64,000 bases of DNA from Microstegium vimineum (taxonomy: Eukaryota; Streptophyta; Magnoliopsida; Poales; Poaceae). The DNA is taken from assembly GCA_022036555.1 (NCBI GenBank), contig CM039134.1, positions 6,510,818 to 6,574,817 of the forward strand, in the 5' to 3' direction. This document shows, one piece after another, positions 1 through 10,736 of this stretch; the stretch's first letter is position 1, and every line of letters begins with the position of its first letter. A model generated the notes under the pieces. It was given only the letters and a program-made list of their open reading frames with translations, made no database searches and was not told where the DNA came from. The position numbers were made by a program, and so were the translations under genes.

Positions 1-85
1 GTATTGCCAACATGAAACCATTTTAGGTTGAGCATGTTAAGACTAATCTACTACGAAAGCAGAGTTCGACATGTCTCTTGGCTTG
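1..85. repeat. 85-bp direct repeat, copy 1
   Basis: This stretch at the window edge recurs at 2483-2567 with 11 mismatches by eye (about 87% identity). Both copies run from GTATTG to CTTGGCTTG. The sequence beyond them differs, so the pair may be fragments of an older dispersed repeat whose remainder lies left of the window. Confidence 0.7.
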
Positions 86-1106
86 TGTTGTGCAAGTGTT
101 GAGCTCAGAGACGGTAGTCAATGGCGAGGTGAAGGTCAAGTAGAGACTGGTCGTGCCGATGGACCAAGAGCGGTGAAGGACGGACGTGAGGCTTGGACTG
201 TAGGATCGGAGGGCAGGTGACTAGCCGCGGTGGCTGGCACTTGAGGAATCGACAAGTGCAAGAGTACATGGAGGTGACCATGTTGACCAAGTCTAGACGG
301 CGGTCGAGCAAGTTGAGCGGGAAGACTTGGCGCCCGAGCGATCAAGGACGAGGTGACACATGTCGAGGAGCGGAGGACGTGTATGGAAAAGGCTACCCAC
401 AGAGCGATTTGGTGGTTTGGGCCTCAAAACCTGGGCGGAGCTTCTGAGGAAGTAGGGATGGACGTGGTGGAATCTTGGAGGTTACATTAAGGCGACGACA
501 AGTCCAAACAGAAAGCGGGACCGTTCGATCAAGATGAAAGAGAAGATTCGGGAGAGTTGGATCACAATGTCTTAGGGCTAGGCGATTCTCTCATGTATAA
601 AGGGGCTATTTGGAAATGTCCAATAAACCTCGTTAAATAAGAATGATGGGACTCTAAGTTCCTCACCTCTTGCATTTACCATTTCCTCCCTCCCACCTAT
701 CACTCATAAGTTCTCCCCTTCCTCTAGTTTTTTTTGCTTGAGGTCCGCAAATAATTTGGTGAATCATTTGTGCTACTTGAACTTGTGATTGGAAATTAAG
801 GCCTTAACCACCCCATGTGTTCGATTTCTTCGCATTTTTGCATTTCTTCTTTCACGGTTTTCACCCAATCTCTCTTCATGCTTGATCTTTTCAGGATCCG
901 CTTGTTGGAGAAGGTGAAACCCTTATTAAGTTTTTCTCCGAAAGAATTAGTTAAGAAAACAAAAGATGAAATGAAAATAAAAAACATAACATGAACACAA
1001 ATCGTAAACTGGTTGTAGTGAACTAGTGAAGCAAACATAAACAACCTATGAGATCAAATAAACTGAGTGAACTAACTCTGAAAAAACACAAGCATCAGCA
1101 TCAACA
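86..1106. other. No gene seen; repeat-derived DNA with an LTR-like TATA motif
   Basis: I see no convincing coding region here. A TATA-like motif (GTATAAAGGG) lies at 595-604, followed by a C/T-rich stretch. This resembles the promoter end of a degraded LTR, but I found no partner LTR, primer site or target duplication. The short open frames have no recognisable motif. Confidence 0.4.
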
Positions 1107-1200
1107 GCAACTCCTTCCTCTCAGTTCACATTAAGCCCAGGTGTTGAAATGATGCAACTGCTTCCTCTCCTTCACGTTAAGCCCAGGAGTGGAAACGATG
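1107..1200. repeat. Two-copy imperfect tandem repeat, 47-bp period
   Basis: Copies begin at 1107 and 1154 with GCAACT and both contain TTAAGCCCAGG. They differ at several bases, so the duplication is old. Confidence 0.6.
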
Positions 1201-1356
1201 TGGGAGAAGAATTATACCGCAACATGAGAAAACTCGATCATGGTTTTGTCGAGTTCTACCGTGAGTTCACGAACCCTTGCGATAGCATTCCTCTCAGCCT
1301 CCGTGAAGACAAACTGCTTGCCAAGGAATCGTGGCCCCCCATGAAGCGCGACCCCT

Positions 1357-1443
1357 GCAGGATTAGTTAGGGTTAGGGAGATCGAATTTGGGAGCGAGCG
1401 CGGCAGGATTAGTTAGGGTTAGGGAGATCGAATTTAGGAGCGA
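1357..1443. repeat. Two-copy tandem repeat, 46-bp period, with telomere-like word
   Basis: Copies begin at 1357 and 1403 (GCAGGATTAG). Each holds TTAGGGTTAGGG followed by AGATCGAATTT. The copies are nearly identical, so this duplication is younger than the one at 1107. Confidence 0.75.
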
Positions 1444-1894
1444 TCACGATGATTGAAGAGATGGAACAAACCTTGAGCACCAGAAGGCGGAGACCTGCCC
1501 ACGACAAGGAGGAGAGACGACGCCCTGCTGCTGCCGCTGCCGCTGCCATCGCCATTTCGGTAGCAGACAGTGCCGATCTTTCTGTGGGCGTGTGCCTGCT
1601 AGTGTCCAACCCAGGTGGCGTGCGCCTGCTCTGCCCACTTCTGTTTCGCGAACAGGCCCACTCCGCTTTTGTCCTCGCTTGTCTTGCTTCTGTGTGCCGG
1701 CTTGTTTGGCTTCCTGGATGGCTGGATCCTATCATCCTGGACCGCCCCGTATGCCTCAGTGCTTATTACAATGCATCCTGGACCGATGCTTACCGATCGA
1801 AGGGCGTTCAAACGAACAAGACACGGTTGTTGGTCGTTTGTGTCGCCACATGCGGTGCACATTGTTCGCTTGGAGTTGGAGCGAATGACCACTG

Positions 1895-2046
1895 AGGCTT
1901 GTTTGAATTTTGTCAGATATTTGAATTTCGATTCACCTTAATCCATAGGTGTTGATATAGATTATAGTGGGATTTAGTTTACGTTTCACTTCAATCCATC
2001 TAAATAAATATGGATCTATATTAATCCGACTACATCAAACAAGTCC
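1895..2046. mobile_element. Small foldback element (MITE-like)
   Basis: The left end reads GGCTTGTTTGA (1896-1906) and the right end TCAAACAAGTCC (2035-2046). These form short, slightly imperfect terminal inverted repeats about 150 bp apart around AT-rich, non-coding DNA. Size and ends fit a grass MITE. The superfamily is undetermined because I could not define a clean target duplication. Confidence 0.5.
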
Positions 2047-2482
2047 TAAACTGAAATTAGGCCCTTGGGCCCTCTTGAATTTACTCATAGCTTGGCCACT
2101 CAAATGTCAGAGACATGAGATAGGCTCTTACTAGGTGGCCACACAGTTATGATCTCTTGTCTCTCGACCATATAAGACGAGAAATGGTTTTTCTCTCTCC
2201 TATGCTGCAAACATGAGCTCTCTGTGTTTAAGGGCACTCCCATGGTAGACCCAATGATAATTTTGTATATCTATTTGTTATACTTTCATATCAATATTTT
2301 GATAACATGGAATACAATTTAACAAAGAAAGAGAAGGAAACAATTTCTTATTTAGAAACGACGTCTACAGATAAAACGAGGCAGTCCATCGCACAGAGTA
2401 GATCTCGTGTGGCTGCCCTGCTTGTGTGCGTCTGCGAACACATGGTGGATAAGTACCCATGTAGTTCTGTTGTATGATGAGT

Positions 2483-2567
2483 GTATTGTTAACATGAAGT
2501 CATTTTAGGTTGAGCGTGTTCAGACTAATCTACTCTGGAAGCAGAGTTCAACATGTTTCTTGGCTTG
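2483..2567. repeat. 85-bp direct repeat, copy 2
   Basis: This is the second copy of the repeat at 1-85. It differs mainly by transitions and lies in DNA with no gene. Confidence 0.7.
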
Positions 2568-3180
2568 CTACCGCTTGTGTGGTATTGCCTTCTTGGGGTT
2601 CTTTTTTTGGGAAGAGTGACTCGAATATTTTGCAAGAATCTTGAGGCTCCATTCACCCCCTCTGGTCACCCTTTTGGTCCTTTAGCATCCATTCCTTCCT
2701 TCGCCGCCGTTGGCACTTGTGCTGCGCTCCTCCTTCCCTAGCATGACCCCTGCTCGCCGGGAGGTGGTCCCAGTGTAGTCCCTGCTCGGCTGGAGGCCGT
2801 CCCCCACGCGGTCTCATGCCGATAGTAGCACCTCTCTGCCATGGTCCCTGGCTGATGGGAGCTCCTCCTGGTGCAAGCTCTGCCCGACGTGACCCCTCCC
2901 GCATGGTGCTCCTCTCTTGCCAGGCCGCTAGTGAAGAGATAGAGAGGAATATCAATTGGGAAGAAGAAAGAGTGAATGATATGTTGAAGAGATTACTCTC
3001 TTTTTTTGCGATGAAAGAAGAATTATATTATATGAAACCTGGATACATCGGTACGTTACCAGCACTATGTGTTGGGACAGAGATCGCGAAGGCATCAACG
3101 AATATACGAGAGAAGGCTCTCGAGGGTCATCTAACCTGAGGTACGCCTTCGAACGCATCCCACATACGTAGGTGGATCGC
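2568..3180. other. No gene seen
   Basis: The stretch contains only short open frames on both strands with no recognisable motif. It leads directly into the probable LTR of element A. Confidence 0.4.
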
Positions 3181-3232
3181 TGTTGGAGGCGGTCGTCGGG
3201 CCAAGCGAAGGTATCAGGAGCGAAGGCCCATG

Positions 3233-3585
3233 GTGGCCTCGCAAGCGAAGGAGCCACATACGATATTTGGCTATGTTTTCTGTGTGCAGGTATGCTGAGG
3301 GCGAAGGCTCCGAAGTAACCTTCGCATGAGGACATGTCAAGGCCGAAGGCGCAAGGTGCATTGCGGGCAAAGGCCTCTGGCGTAACCTTCGCATAACGTT
3401 GCAACAAGGGCGTGGCCTCGCAAGCGAAGGAGCCACAAACAATATTTGGTTATGTTTTCTGTGTGTAGGTACGCTGAGGGCGAAGGCTCCGGAGTAACCT
3501 TCGCAGGATGACACGTCAAGGTCGAAGGCGCGAGGTGCTGGCAAAGGCCTCCGGCGTAACCTTCGCAGAACGTCGCGACAAGGGA
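3233..3585 (+). repeat. 179-bp tandem duplication inside the LTR of element A
   Basis: Copies start at 3233 and 3412 with GTGGCCTCGCAAGCGAAGG. Each unit carries several CGAAGG or CCTTCGC words. The second unit has small deletions. Confidence 0.8.
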
Positions 3586-3867
3586 GAAGACGGTTCCTCG
3601 GAGGGATGCCCTAAGTTGTCGGTGTCGTTCCAGCTTAGGCAAAGAGCCCGAAGGTCTTCGCCACGCAGACAACGAACCTCTGAGGCAGGAGTTCGAGAGG
3701 ACCTCCATGGGCCCCCATCGACCTGGTTTCGGCCCAGTGGACTGGGCGGAGAAGTAGGACCCCAGAGAGCCCCTGGGGGATCTAGAGAGTGCCTCAGAAT
3801 GTCCACAGGATATTCCGAGGTAGGTAGAAGGCATCAATGTAATAGCATTTACCTAGTGAACAGTGAA

Positions 3868-3876
3868 CTATAAAAT
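3868..3876 (+). promoter_or_regulatory. TATA box of element A LTR
   Basis: CTATAAAAT lies about 230 bp before the LTR end, a normal place for the retrotransposon RNA promoter. Start-site mapping would be needed to confirm it. Confidence 0.5.
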
Positions 3877-4107
3877 GGGGTCACCACCCACCTTAATAAA
3901 GAGAGAGACAACATCCCCGATTCTAGGGTTTCCAGTAATTGAGTTCTCACGTGTTCATCCATCGGGTGAGCCTTCAGCATCCGCAAAGGCTCCCCTTCCC
4001 CGTGCGCTCGGACTTTCGGGAGGATCTTCGGCAGTCGTGAGGGCCTCCCGAGGTGTGATCATGATTGATTTTCTATATCCCATTCCGAGAAGGCTATTCT
4101 TCAATAG

Positions 4108-4123
4108 TGGCACCCACCGTGCC
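4108..4123 (+). other. Primer binding site of element A
   Basis: TGGCACCCACCGTGCC follows the LTR by one base. It looks like a decayed form of the TGGCGCCCACCGTGGGG type of site common in grass gypsy elements. I do not assign the primer tRNA. Confidence 0.5.
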
Positions 4124-4143
4124 TGGCCGAAGACAAGCCCACA

Positions 4144-6168
4144 ATGTCATCCAAGAGAGCGCTCGTAGAGGCCCTGAATGAGGAAGATCAAAGGCCCCGC
4201 TGCAATGTGCGAAGCACATTTGCGACAGTGGAAGAAACAAACGAAGGTGAGGCCCTAGAAGGCGAGCCATCGCGAAGAGGAAGGCCGAGGGGAGCCGGAT
4301 CAAACAGGTGCCGAGCGGCGACCGAACCCCCGCAACAAGAACCCAAGCCAGCGCCCAGAGGACTGAGCTGCCACCACAAGACGGGGGCAAGCCGCAATAC
4401 AACCCCCTCCGGTGCAAGATGATCAAGAACAAGAAAGCAACATCGAAGAAGATGAGCAACCACCTCCGGACCCAACACCAGAGCAGGTCTTGCAACAGCT
4501 GCAGCTGGAGCTGCAAAGAGCGCAAGAAGAAAGGGATCGCCTAGCCGCCCCGCAGCAAGCAAGTCAGAGAACAATGCAGTTATCGCAGCAAGCAGCGGAG
4601 GTCCATCAACAGTTGGTGCTCCTGCAAGGTGAAATCCAGAGCCTGCAGGGCAACCAGGGCAGAGGCACGCAACCGCCTATGGACGAATACCCAGGCATGC
4701 CACCTCCGACCGATCAGCCACCATTCAGGAACGCTTACAATCTTAACGCATATAATCTCAACCACCAACGGTGGAGGATGGACCCCAAATCACCTTTGTC
4801 TGAGGGCTTGCAAAACACTCCCTGACCACCATCTTACAAACCTATCACATTGCCAAACTTCAACGGAAAAACTGACCCTAGGCAATTCATCATGAGCTTC
4901 GAAGCAGCAGTAGCCTCCGCAGGGGGCAACGATACGGTCTTAGCCAAATCCTTTGTGATAGCGGCGGAGACAGACGCCTTAGTCTGGTACTCCATGCTTT
5001 GCCCCAGCACAATATACTTTTAGGAAGACCATGGCAGACTTGAAGGGCTTCGTCAATGAGTCTCTCACCTTTTCCAATGCAAGCAAACGCAGGGTGAGTC
5101 CTTGAAAGATTTTTTCCAACACTTCATCTAGCTCAAGGCCAAAGCACCTAATGTCCTAGAGTTCACGATTGAGGCCGCGATCAAAGGCCTTCGCATAGGA
5201 CCCTTTGTAGCTCACCTAGCAAGAGAAAAACCAACAAGCATCAGCGGTTTATACAACGAGTTCGAAAAGTACTGTAGATCAGACACTGATTTGAGAAGAA
5301 GAATAGAAGAACAAAATCTTTACAAGCAGCAGAGCCAGAATCAGCCTCAAGGAAACCGAAGACAGCAGAAGTCCAACAATGGCAACAATTGGCAACAACA
5401 GAAGACCGCACAAGTTTTCAACGTTAGCAATCAGCAACAGGCAACCCAAGAGAAGACCCAACCAAACCAATCAAACCAACATCTCAACCATGGTAACGGT
5501 CGAAGATAGGACCAGGCCAAAACATGGAACAAGGGTCAAAACCAAAAGTCACGGAAACCATACTATTTTTCCACGGTGAAGACAAAGGCCATGTCACTAG
5601 GGATTGCCCAGAGGCAAAAGAAACACAACAAAGAATGAAGGCAAGGCAGGAGCAACAGCCTCTGCAAAACGAAACCCAACCAAGAGAAGTAAACCACACA
5701 ACCATAGCTTGGCAATAGCAACAACAGTACTGCTCGGTGTTCCCGAGTTTGAATTCAACACAAATGCACCCTTCGATGATAGCCACAACATACTATCCCA
5801 ACTTCCTACCAGCATGGCGACCACCAAATCCACCCAACCAACCTCAAAACTCTTTCGCGCCCAACCCACCACCTCCACACATCACCTTCATTGAAACATC
5901 ACAACACTCGCAAGGCCCTAACCGTCGCTACGAAGCGCTGCCTCCGCCACCAACCCAAGCACCTCCTATGGCTCAAGGGCCGGTACCGAAAACTGAGCCT
6001 TTCCTCGAAAATCAGCTCAATCCTCATACACCCTTACCAACAATCAGAATGATATTACCTATAGTCGGAGGCTCCGCAATGGAGTTCCAAAGCAAAAGGC
6101 AAAAGAAGGATCACTTCAGGTTGGTCAACAATGTTGCAGTCGAAGGCCCAATACGACACACAAACTGA
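4144..6168 (+). pseudogene. Element A gag remnant
   Basis: The reading starts at ATG 4144 and passes through at least three frames. A Gln-rich coiled-coil-like segment (about 4412-4700) is followed by gag-core words such as LPNFNGKTDPRQF near 4850 and then a Gln/Asn-rich stretch (5291-5720). A stop interrupts the core near 5022 and the frame is lost again downstream. In gypsy elements Gag packages the RNA into virus-like particles. This copy cannot make a full protein. Its place between primer site and protease supports the call more than any single motif. Confidence 0.6.
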
Positions 6169-6239
6169 TCTAAAACCCCAATCACCTTCACAAAAGAGGA
6201 TCTTCGCCTCGAAATTTATCCCTACACCAATGCGATGGT

Positions 6240-6560
6240 AATCAAAGCAAACACAGCGGCTTAGGAGATCAACAGAATATTGGTCGATACAGGTAGTTCA
6301 GCGGACATACTATTCATTAATGCCTTCGACCAAATGAAGTTAAGCAGGAATCAACTCCAACCTTTGGAGTCTTCGCTGATAGCCTTCGGGGGCGAAGAAT
6401 AGAAGCTATGGGAAAGATCTCCTGACCAGTCTCCTTCGGAGATCAAAGCAACGCAAAAACAGAGTACATCACCTTCGACATCGTCGACCTCCACTACCCC
6501 TACAACGCTATATTTGGCAGAGGATTCACATCAAAGTTCAATGCAACCATTCATATGAGC
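6240..6560 (+). pseudogene. Element A aspartic protease remnant
   Basis: The motif LVDTGSSADIL (about 6280-6315) is the active-site loop of a retroviral-type aspartic protease. In-frame stops lie on both sides, and a later YNAIFGR-like stretch near 6510 is in another frame. This protease normally cuts the Gag-Pol polyprotein. The copy is dead. Confidence 0.65.
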
Positions 6561-7760
6561 TACCTATGCATAAAAATGCCAGCGTTCCATAGTGTCATCA
6601 TAATACACGCAAATCAGAAAGAAGTCAAAAACATAGAAAAGGCCACTCACAGGGCACAAAGGAATATATACTCGACAACCACCGAAGAACCCCCTGACAT
6701 GCCAGAGGGGAAGATGAACCTGAGAGATCAAGAAGATACGAAGGTTTTCCCACTCCAGGAAGAAGTACCAGACCAAAAGGCCATAATCGGGGCCAGGTTA
6801 ACAGGAGAAGAGAAAACACAACTCCGCATCACCCTTCGGGAAAATAGGGACATCTTCGCCTGGTCAGCGTCCGACCTCCGCGGAGTAAGTAGGCAGGTGA
6901 TAGAGCATTCTCTAGGCGTCAGCGATAAGTTCAGGCCAAAGAAACAAAGGCAAAGAAAAATGTTAGAAGATAGGGTGTTGGCAGCAAAGGCCGAAGTACA
7001 AAGATTGCTTGACGCGAATGTCATCAGAGAGGTCAAGTACTCCGACTGGCTGTCCAACATCGTCCTTGTCCCAAAGAAAAACGACAAGATGAGAATGTGC
7101 ATAGATTTCACAGATCTGAACAAGGCATGCAAGAAAGATACCTTCCCCTTGCTAAGAATCGACTCTTCAGTCGACAAAGCAACAAGCTGCAAATGATTCT
7201 CAATGTTGGACTGCTTCTCCGGGTACCACCAAATCTGGCTCAAGATAGAAGACGAAGATAAAACAAGCTTCACAACACCCTTCGGGACATACTCAGAATG
7301 CCCGAAGGCTTGAAGAACATCGGATCAACCTTTGCAAGAATGACCAAGGTAGTCATAGGGCCACAACTAGAGCGCAACATCATAGCATATGTTGATGACA
7401 TAATAGTAGTCAGCAAGGGCAAGGAAGAACACTTGAATGACCTTAGGGAAACCTTTGCCAACCTAAGGAATGATGGACTCAAATTGAACCCGAAAAAGTG
7501 TGTCTTTGGAGTGAGCAAAGGAAAGATGCTTGGCTGCATAATAGGCCTAGAAGGAATACAAGCCAACCCGGACAAAACGAAGGCCATTAGGACGATGGTA
7601 GAGCCCTCAACCAGAAAGGAAGTTTAGAAGCTAACTGGAAGGATCGTAGCAATAAACATGTTCATCTCAAAGTTAGCAGAGCGAAGCCTACCATTCTTCA
7701 ATGAGCTCAAGGGATCTGAAAAATTCGAATGGGGGGGGGGGGGAGAATAGTCGAAGGCCT
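6555..7760 (+). pseudogene. Element A reverse transcriptase remnant
   Basis: An open stretch (6555-7196) carries the N-terminal fingers region, including RENRDIFAWSASDLRG and RMCIDFTDLNKAC. It ends at a stop at 7194. After a frame change the palm is readable with an intact YVDD active site (near 7388-7400) and then LNPKKCVFG. A further stop lies near 7625, and a 13-base G run near 7731 breaks the frame again. The domain copies element RNA into DNA. This copy cannot be translated as one piece. Confidence 0.75.
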
Positions 7761-7780
7761 TCCAACAACTAAAATCCTAC

Positions 7781-8185
7781 TTGGCAAGCGACCTAGTCGT
7801 CACAACGGCCACCCTAGAGACACCTCTACTGTTTTACATAGCAGCCTCAGGTCACGTAGTGAGTGCAGTGCTAGTACATGAAAAAGAGGTCGAAGGCATA
7901 AAACATCAGTGCCCAATCTACTACAGCTCGGAGACACTATTAGGGGTGAAGCTGAATTACTCTGAGGTCGAAAAGATAGCGTACGTGGTCCTAATCTCAT
8001 CCAGAAAGCTTAAGCACTATTTCCAGGGACCTTCGACCCAACCCCTTGGGGACATCTTTAGAAACAAGGAAGCATCCAAAAGATCCGCAAAATGGGCATC
8101 AGAGCTCTTACAATGTAGCATCAACCACGTGCCAAGAACAACAATTAAATCGCAAACCCTAGCAGACTGGACACCACTCAACTAA
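7781..8185 (+). pseudogene. Element A RNase H fragment
   Basis: The 134-codon frame shows family words such as LLFYIAASGHVVSAVLV, then YSEVEKIAYVVL and LKHYFQ, typical of the RNase H domain behind gypsy reverse transcriptases. It breaks off at LADWTP, where homology to the element ends and LINE-like minus-strand DNA follows. Confidence 0.65.
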
Positions 8186-8439
8186 AATCCACTCTAACAA
8201 AGTTTAGAAACAAAAAACCTCAACCAAACTTCTAACCATATGAAGGAACTTAAGCTAACACAACCAGGAAAACGACCCTTCACTCTACCGAAGCACCAAC
8301 CACTCCTAATGATTACACATGCGCACTGGCCGATAGCAGTCCGATCATCTCCTCCGCCGCTGGTTCCAGCTTCGTCTTCAGGAGAGGCTTCCAAGTCTTG
8401 ACGAGCATCAGCGTCTTGTAGACTTCCCATAACATAGCC

Positions 8440-9383
8440 TTAAGTTGATTCCAATCCCCCACAACCTCTCATTTAGTTGCCTTCTAAAAGGGATGGTCCA
8501 ATGACCTTCTGCATAAGCTTGTGATACATCTAAGTCAGGGTTAACAACAATCTGGAAAAGATTTTGGAACAGAATTTTCAGTGAACATTCTCCCAGCCAG
8601 CAGTCATGCCAAAATCTAGTCTGATTACCACTAACTACCTGAATGATTCGACCTCTCTGATACCACTCTCTAATATCCAGTAGCGTTCTCCAAAATTGTG
8701 ACCCCTTTCAGTTTCTGATTTGGAAAATACTTCTTTGACCCAGATAATTCTTTCTCAGTAAAGAGCAACAAATACTGTTATGATTCCTTTCTAACTTGTC
8801 AATCCACTTGGCAAGAAGACAGATGTTCATAACTCTAATATCCATGAAACCTAGACCTCAAGCATATTTTGGTCTAATTAGGGCCTCCCACTTAATCATA
8901 TGATATTTTGTTTTTTTTCCTATACCTTGCCAATAGAATCTAGATCTAATATTGTCCAGTTGTTGTATGTTTCCTTCATACAGTTGATAAACTCCCATGG
9001 TGTAGATTGGTATACTAGACAAACAAGAGTCAATCAGAGTCGATTTGCCTCAAAAAGATAGATATTCACACTGGCATGTTCCAAGTCTCTTGATAGTTTT
9101 ATCACTCACATATTTCAATTGGGCTTTGGAGATTTTATGATCACTGACTAGCAGACCCAAATATTTCACTAGCAGAACACCAGGTTTGCACTTCAGAACT
9201 CTAACTGCCTCCTCTTGTTCTTCTACATTCAACCCCAAAGAAAACATCTCACTCTTTTCGAAGTTAATCTTTAAGCCAGACATTGCCTCAAAGCAAGTTA
9301 GAAGAATTCTCAGGTTTGTCAGGTATTCAGAGGAATATTTCACAAAGATCACAGTGTCATCAGCATATTGTAAATGTGTCAAC
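8440..9383 (-). pseudogene. LINE ORF2, C-terminal half (YADD and zf-RVT-like region)
   Basis: Within a few codons of the element B junction the minus strand reads LTHLQYADDTVIFV, the catalytic YADD box of a non-LTR reverse transcriptase. It is followed by LKINFEKSEMFSLG and KYLGL, a typical L1 thumb start. After a stop near 9050 the same protein continues in broken frames to GNQTRFWHDCWLG near 8600, the usual zf-RVT-type region. Several stops make this copy inactive. Its N-terminal half is at 24960-26943. Confidence 0.8.
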
Positions 9384-9388
9384 CCACC
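9384..9388. other. Target site duplication of element B, left copy
   Basis: CCACC directly precedes the 5' LTR and is repeated at 24955-24959 directly after the 3' LTR. This shows a complete insertion into the LINE. Confidence 0.9.
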
Positions 9389-9538
9389 TGTCGGGTACAA
9401 AGGTAAGGGGTACTCTAATCCATGACGATCTAGTGCTTAATATCCAGGCAAAATCCAAAAGCCATCCTACCTCCCCATCAAGCATGACCGGTCATGGGCC
9501 GGCCCATTACTGGAGAGACAGTGAGCAGGATCTGTTAT

Positions 9539-9705
9539 GGAAGAGGGATCGATCGAATCCCCCTCTACCTCGACCCCTCGAGTGACGGAAGAGGGGTCGA
9601 TCGAATCCCCCTCTACCTCGACCCCTCGAGTGACGGAAGAGGGATCGATCAAATCCCCCTCGACCTCAACCATTTGAGTGACGGACATGGGGTCGATCGA
9701 ATGCC
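9539..9705 (+). repeat. 48-bp tandem repeat in element B 5' LTR (about 3.5 units)
   Basis: Units start at 9539, 9587, 9635 and 9683 with GGAAGAGG or a variant. Each carries GATCGATC-type and CTCGAG-type self-complementary words. Because 48 is divisible by three, the repeat creates spurious open frames on both strands. Confidence 0.88.
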
Positions 9706-10261
9706 CCGCGAACAGGAGACCCGATCAGCTCACCTACTCCCAGTATGGGGTAAAGGGGATCCCATGCTGTTACCTGCTCCCGCCTAACTCCATGGGCACC
9801 TGGTACCTCGGTCAAATCCATCAACTCGTCACCCATACCCGGTTTATCCGTCAATCGTGCGGCCACTGTAGCCACGCCTTGAGTACGGATGTCGAAAGCA
9901 TCCCCTCGAATCTTGAATGGGACAGCCCTCGACCGTGTTTTCGGGGATGCATCAGGATCATGCAGGCCTCGATACTCCTCGATCCGGGGCTCGACCCTCA
10001 TCTCCAACCACTACGGCATGGAACCCGTCCGCTCCGTCCCGCTTCAACTGCGGAGATCGCACCCGTCTACAGGAGACCAATCGTTCCACGCCATGTCGTT
10101 CGGCAGCGACCAGTCCGCCATCACCATGCCCCGGAGCATCGGAAGGACAGGAAGAGCATGCCGCTATAGCAATCAACGTCCCATCGCAAGCATGGTGCCA
10201 TGGATGCGCCTCCCATACCGATACGAACTAGGGCTCCTGTACTCTCAAGCCTCCTCTTAGT

Positions 10262-10269
10262 CTATAAAA
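10262..10269 (+). promoter_or_regulatory. TATA box of element B 5' LTR
   Basis: CTATAAAAGGGG begins here and is conserved in the 3' LTR near 24508. It is the likely core promoter for the element RNA. Confidence 0.7.
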
Positions 10270-10709
10270 GGGGACGCTGGGATAGTAGGAAAGGGGAGAG
10301 AACAACAAGACATCTGCTCGCACTTGCAACCATCTAAGCAACACCCACTGACACTCGCAGCAAGCTCACTAGCATACGCAACAGAGAGCCATATCCGAAC
10401 ACAACACAAACTAATGATTGCTTGATCAACATCTCAAGCAATTAACCGAGCCACCTAGGATAGCCGGCTAGCCTTAGGCCTCGAACCCCCCCCCCCCCGA
10501 GTTCATCCATGTAAGCCAGCCTGTACTCCCCCCTGTACGAGCACTTCGGTGCAAGATAATACAATCCTCCCTTCCCCACTAGACGTAGGGCCTTCTTTGC
10601 CCGAACCAGGATAAATATTGTGTTCTTCTTGCATCACATCTAGGAGAGGGAGCACGCAATAAACAAATTTACTGGTTGGTGATCGAACCCCTGGGTCGAA
10701 ACACTCACA

Positions 10710-10730
10710 GTTGGCGCGCCAGGTACGGGG
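10710..10730 (+). other. Primer binding site of element B
   Basis: TTGGCGCGCCAGGTACGGGG lies one base after the LTR end. Place and TGGCG start fit a tRNA primer site. I do not name the tRNA. Confidence 0.7.
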
Positions 10731-10736
10731 CTTTGC

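Larger units (their letters stand above)
3181..4106 (+). repeat. Element A, probable 5' LTR
   Basis: The stretch runs from TGTTGGAGGC to CTTCAATA and is followed directly by a primer-site-like sequence at 4108. It contains a TATA box and an internal tandem repeat. No second LTR exists in the window to confirm the ends. The start is a judgement from the TGTTG motif. Confidence 0.5.
3181..8190 (+). mobile_element. Element A: truncated Ty3/gypsy (Tat-type) retrotransposon
   Basis: The order LTR, primer site, gag, protease, reverse transcriptase, RNase H is readable on the plus strand through many stops and frame changes. The copy stops inside RNase H at about 8190, where minus-strand LINE sequence begins. 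Integrase and the 3' LTR are missing. The words CGAAGG and CCTTCG recur throughout both LTR and coding parts. The left boundary rests on a TGTTG start at 3181 and is uncertain. No target duplication can be defined because the right end is lost. Confidence 0.75.
8190..9388 (-). mobile_element. 3' part of an L1-like LINE, separated by element B
   Basis: Minus-strand reading gives the C-terminal part of LINE ORF2, starting right at the element B target duplication (9384-9388). The matching upstream half lies at 24955-30224 in the same orientation, and the two halves are continuous in sense across the insertion. No poly(T) on the plus strand marks a LINE 3' tail at about 8190, so the end is probably truncated or rearranged. 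Confidence 0.8.
9389..10709 (+). repeat. Element B 5' LTR
   Basis: It begins TGTCGGGTAC and ends CACTCACA, aligns along its whole length with 23633-24954, and is followed by the primer site. It carries the 48-bp tandem repeat, a TATA box (10262-10269) and a C run near 10488. Confidence 0.93.

Noticed and set aside
7725..7745. Poly-G run as a regulatory element
   Set aside because: It is a homopolymer inside a decayed reverse transcriptase and more likely replication slippage or an assembly artefact.
9467..9787. Repetitive open frames on both strands (also at 23711-24031)
   Set aside because: They come from the 48-bp LTR repeat, whose length is a multiple of three. They recur in both LTRs and carry no domain.
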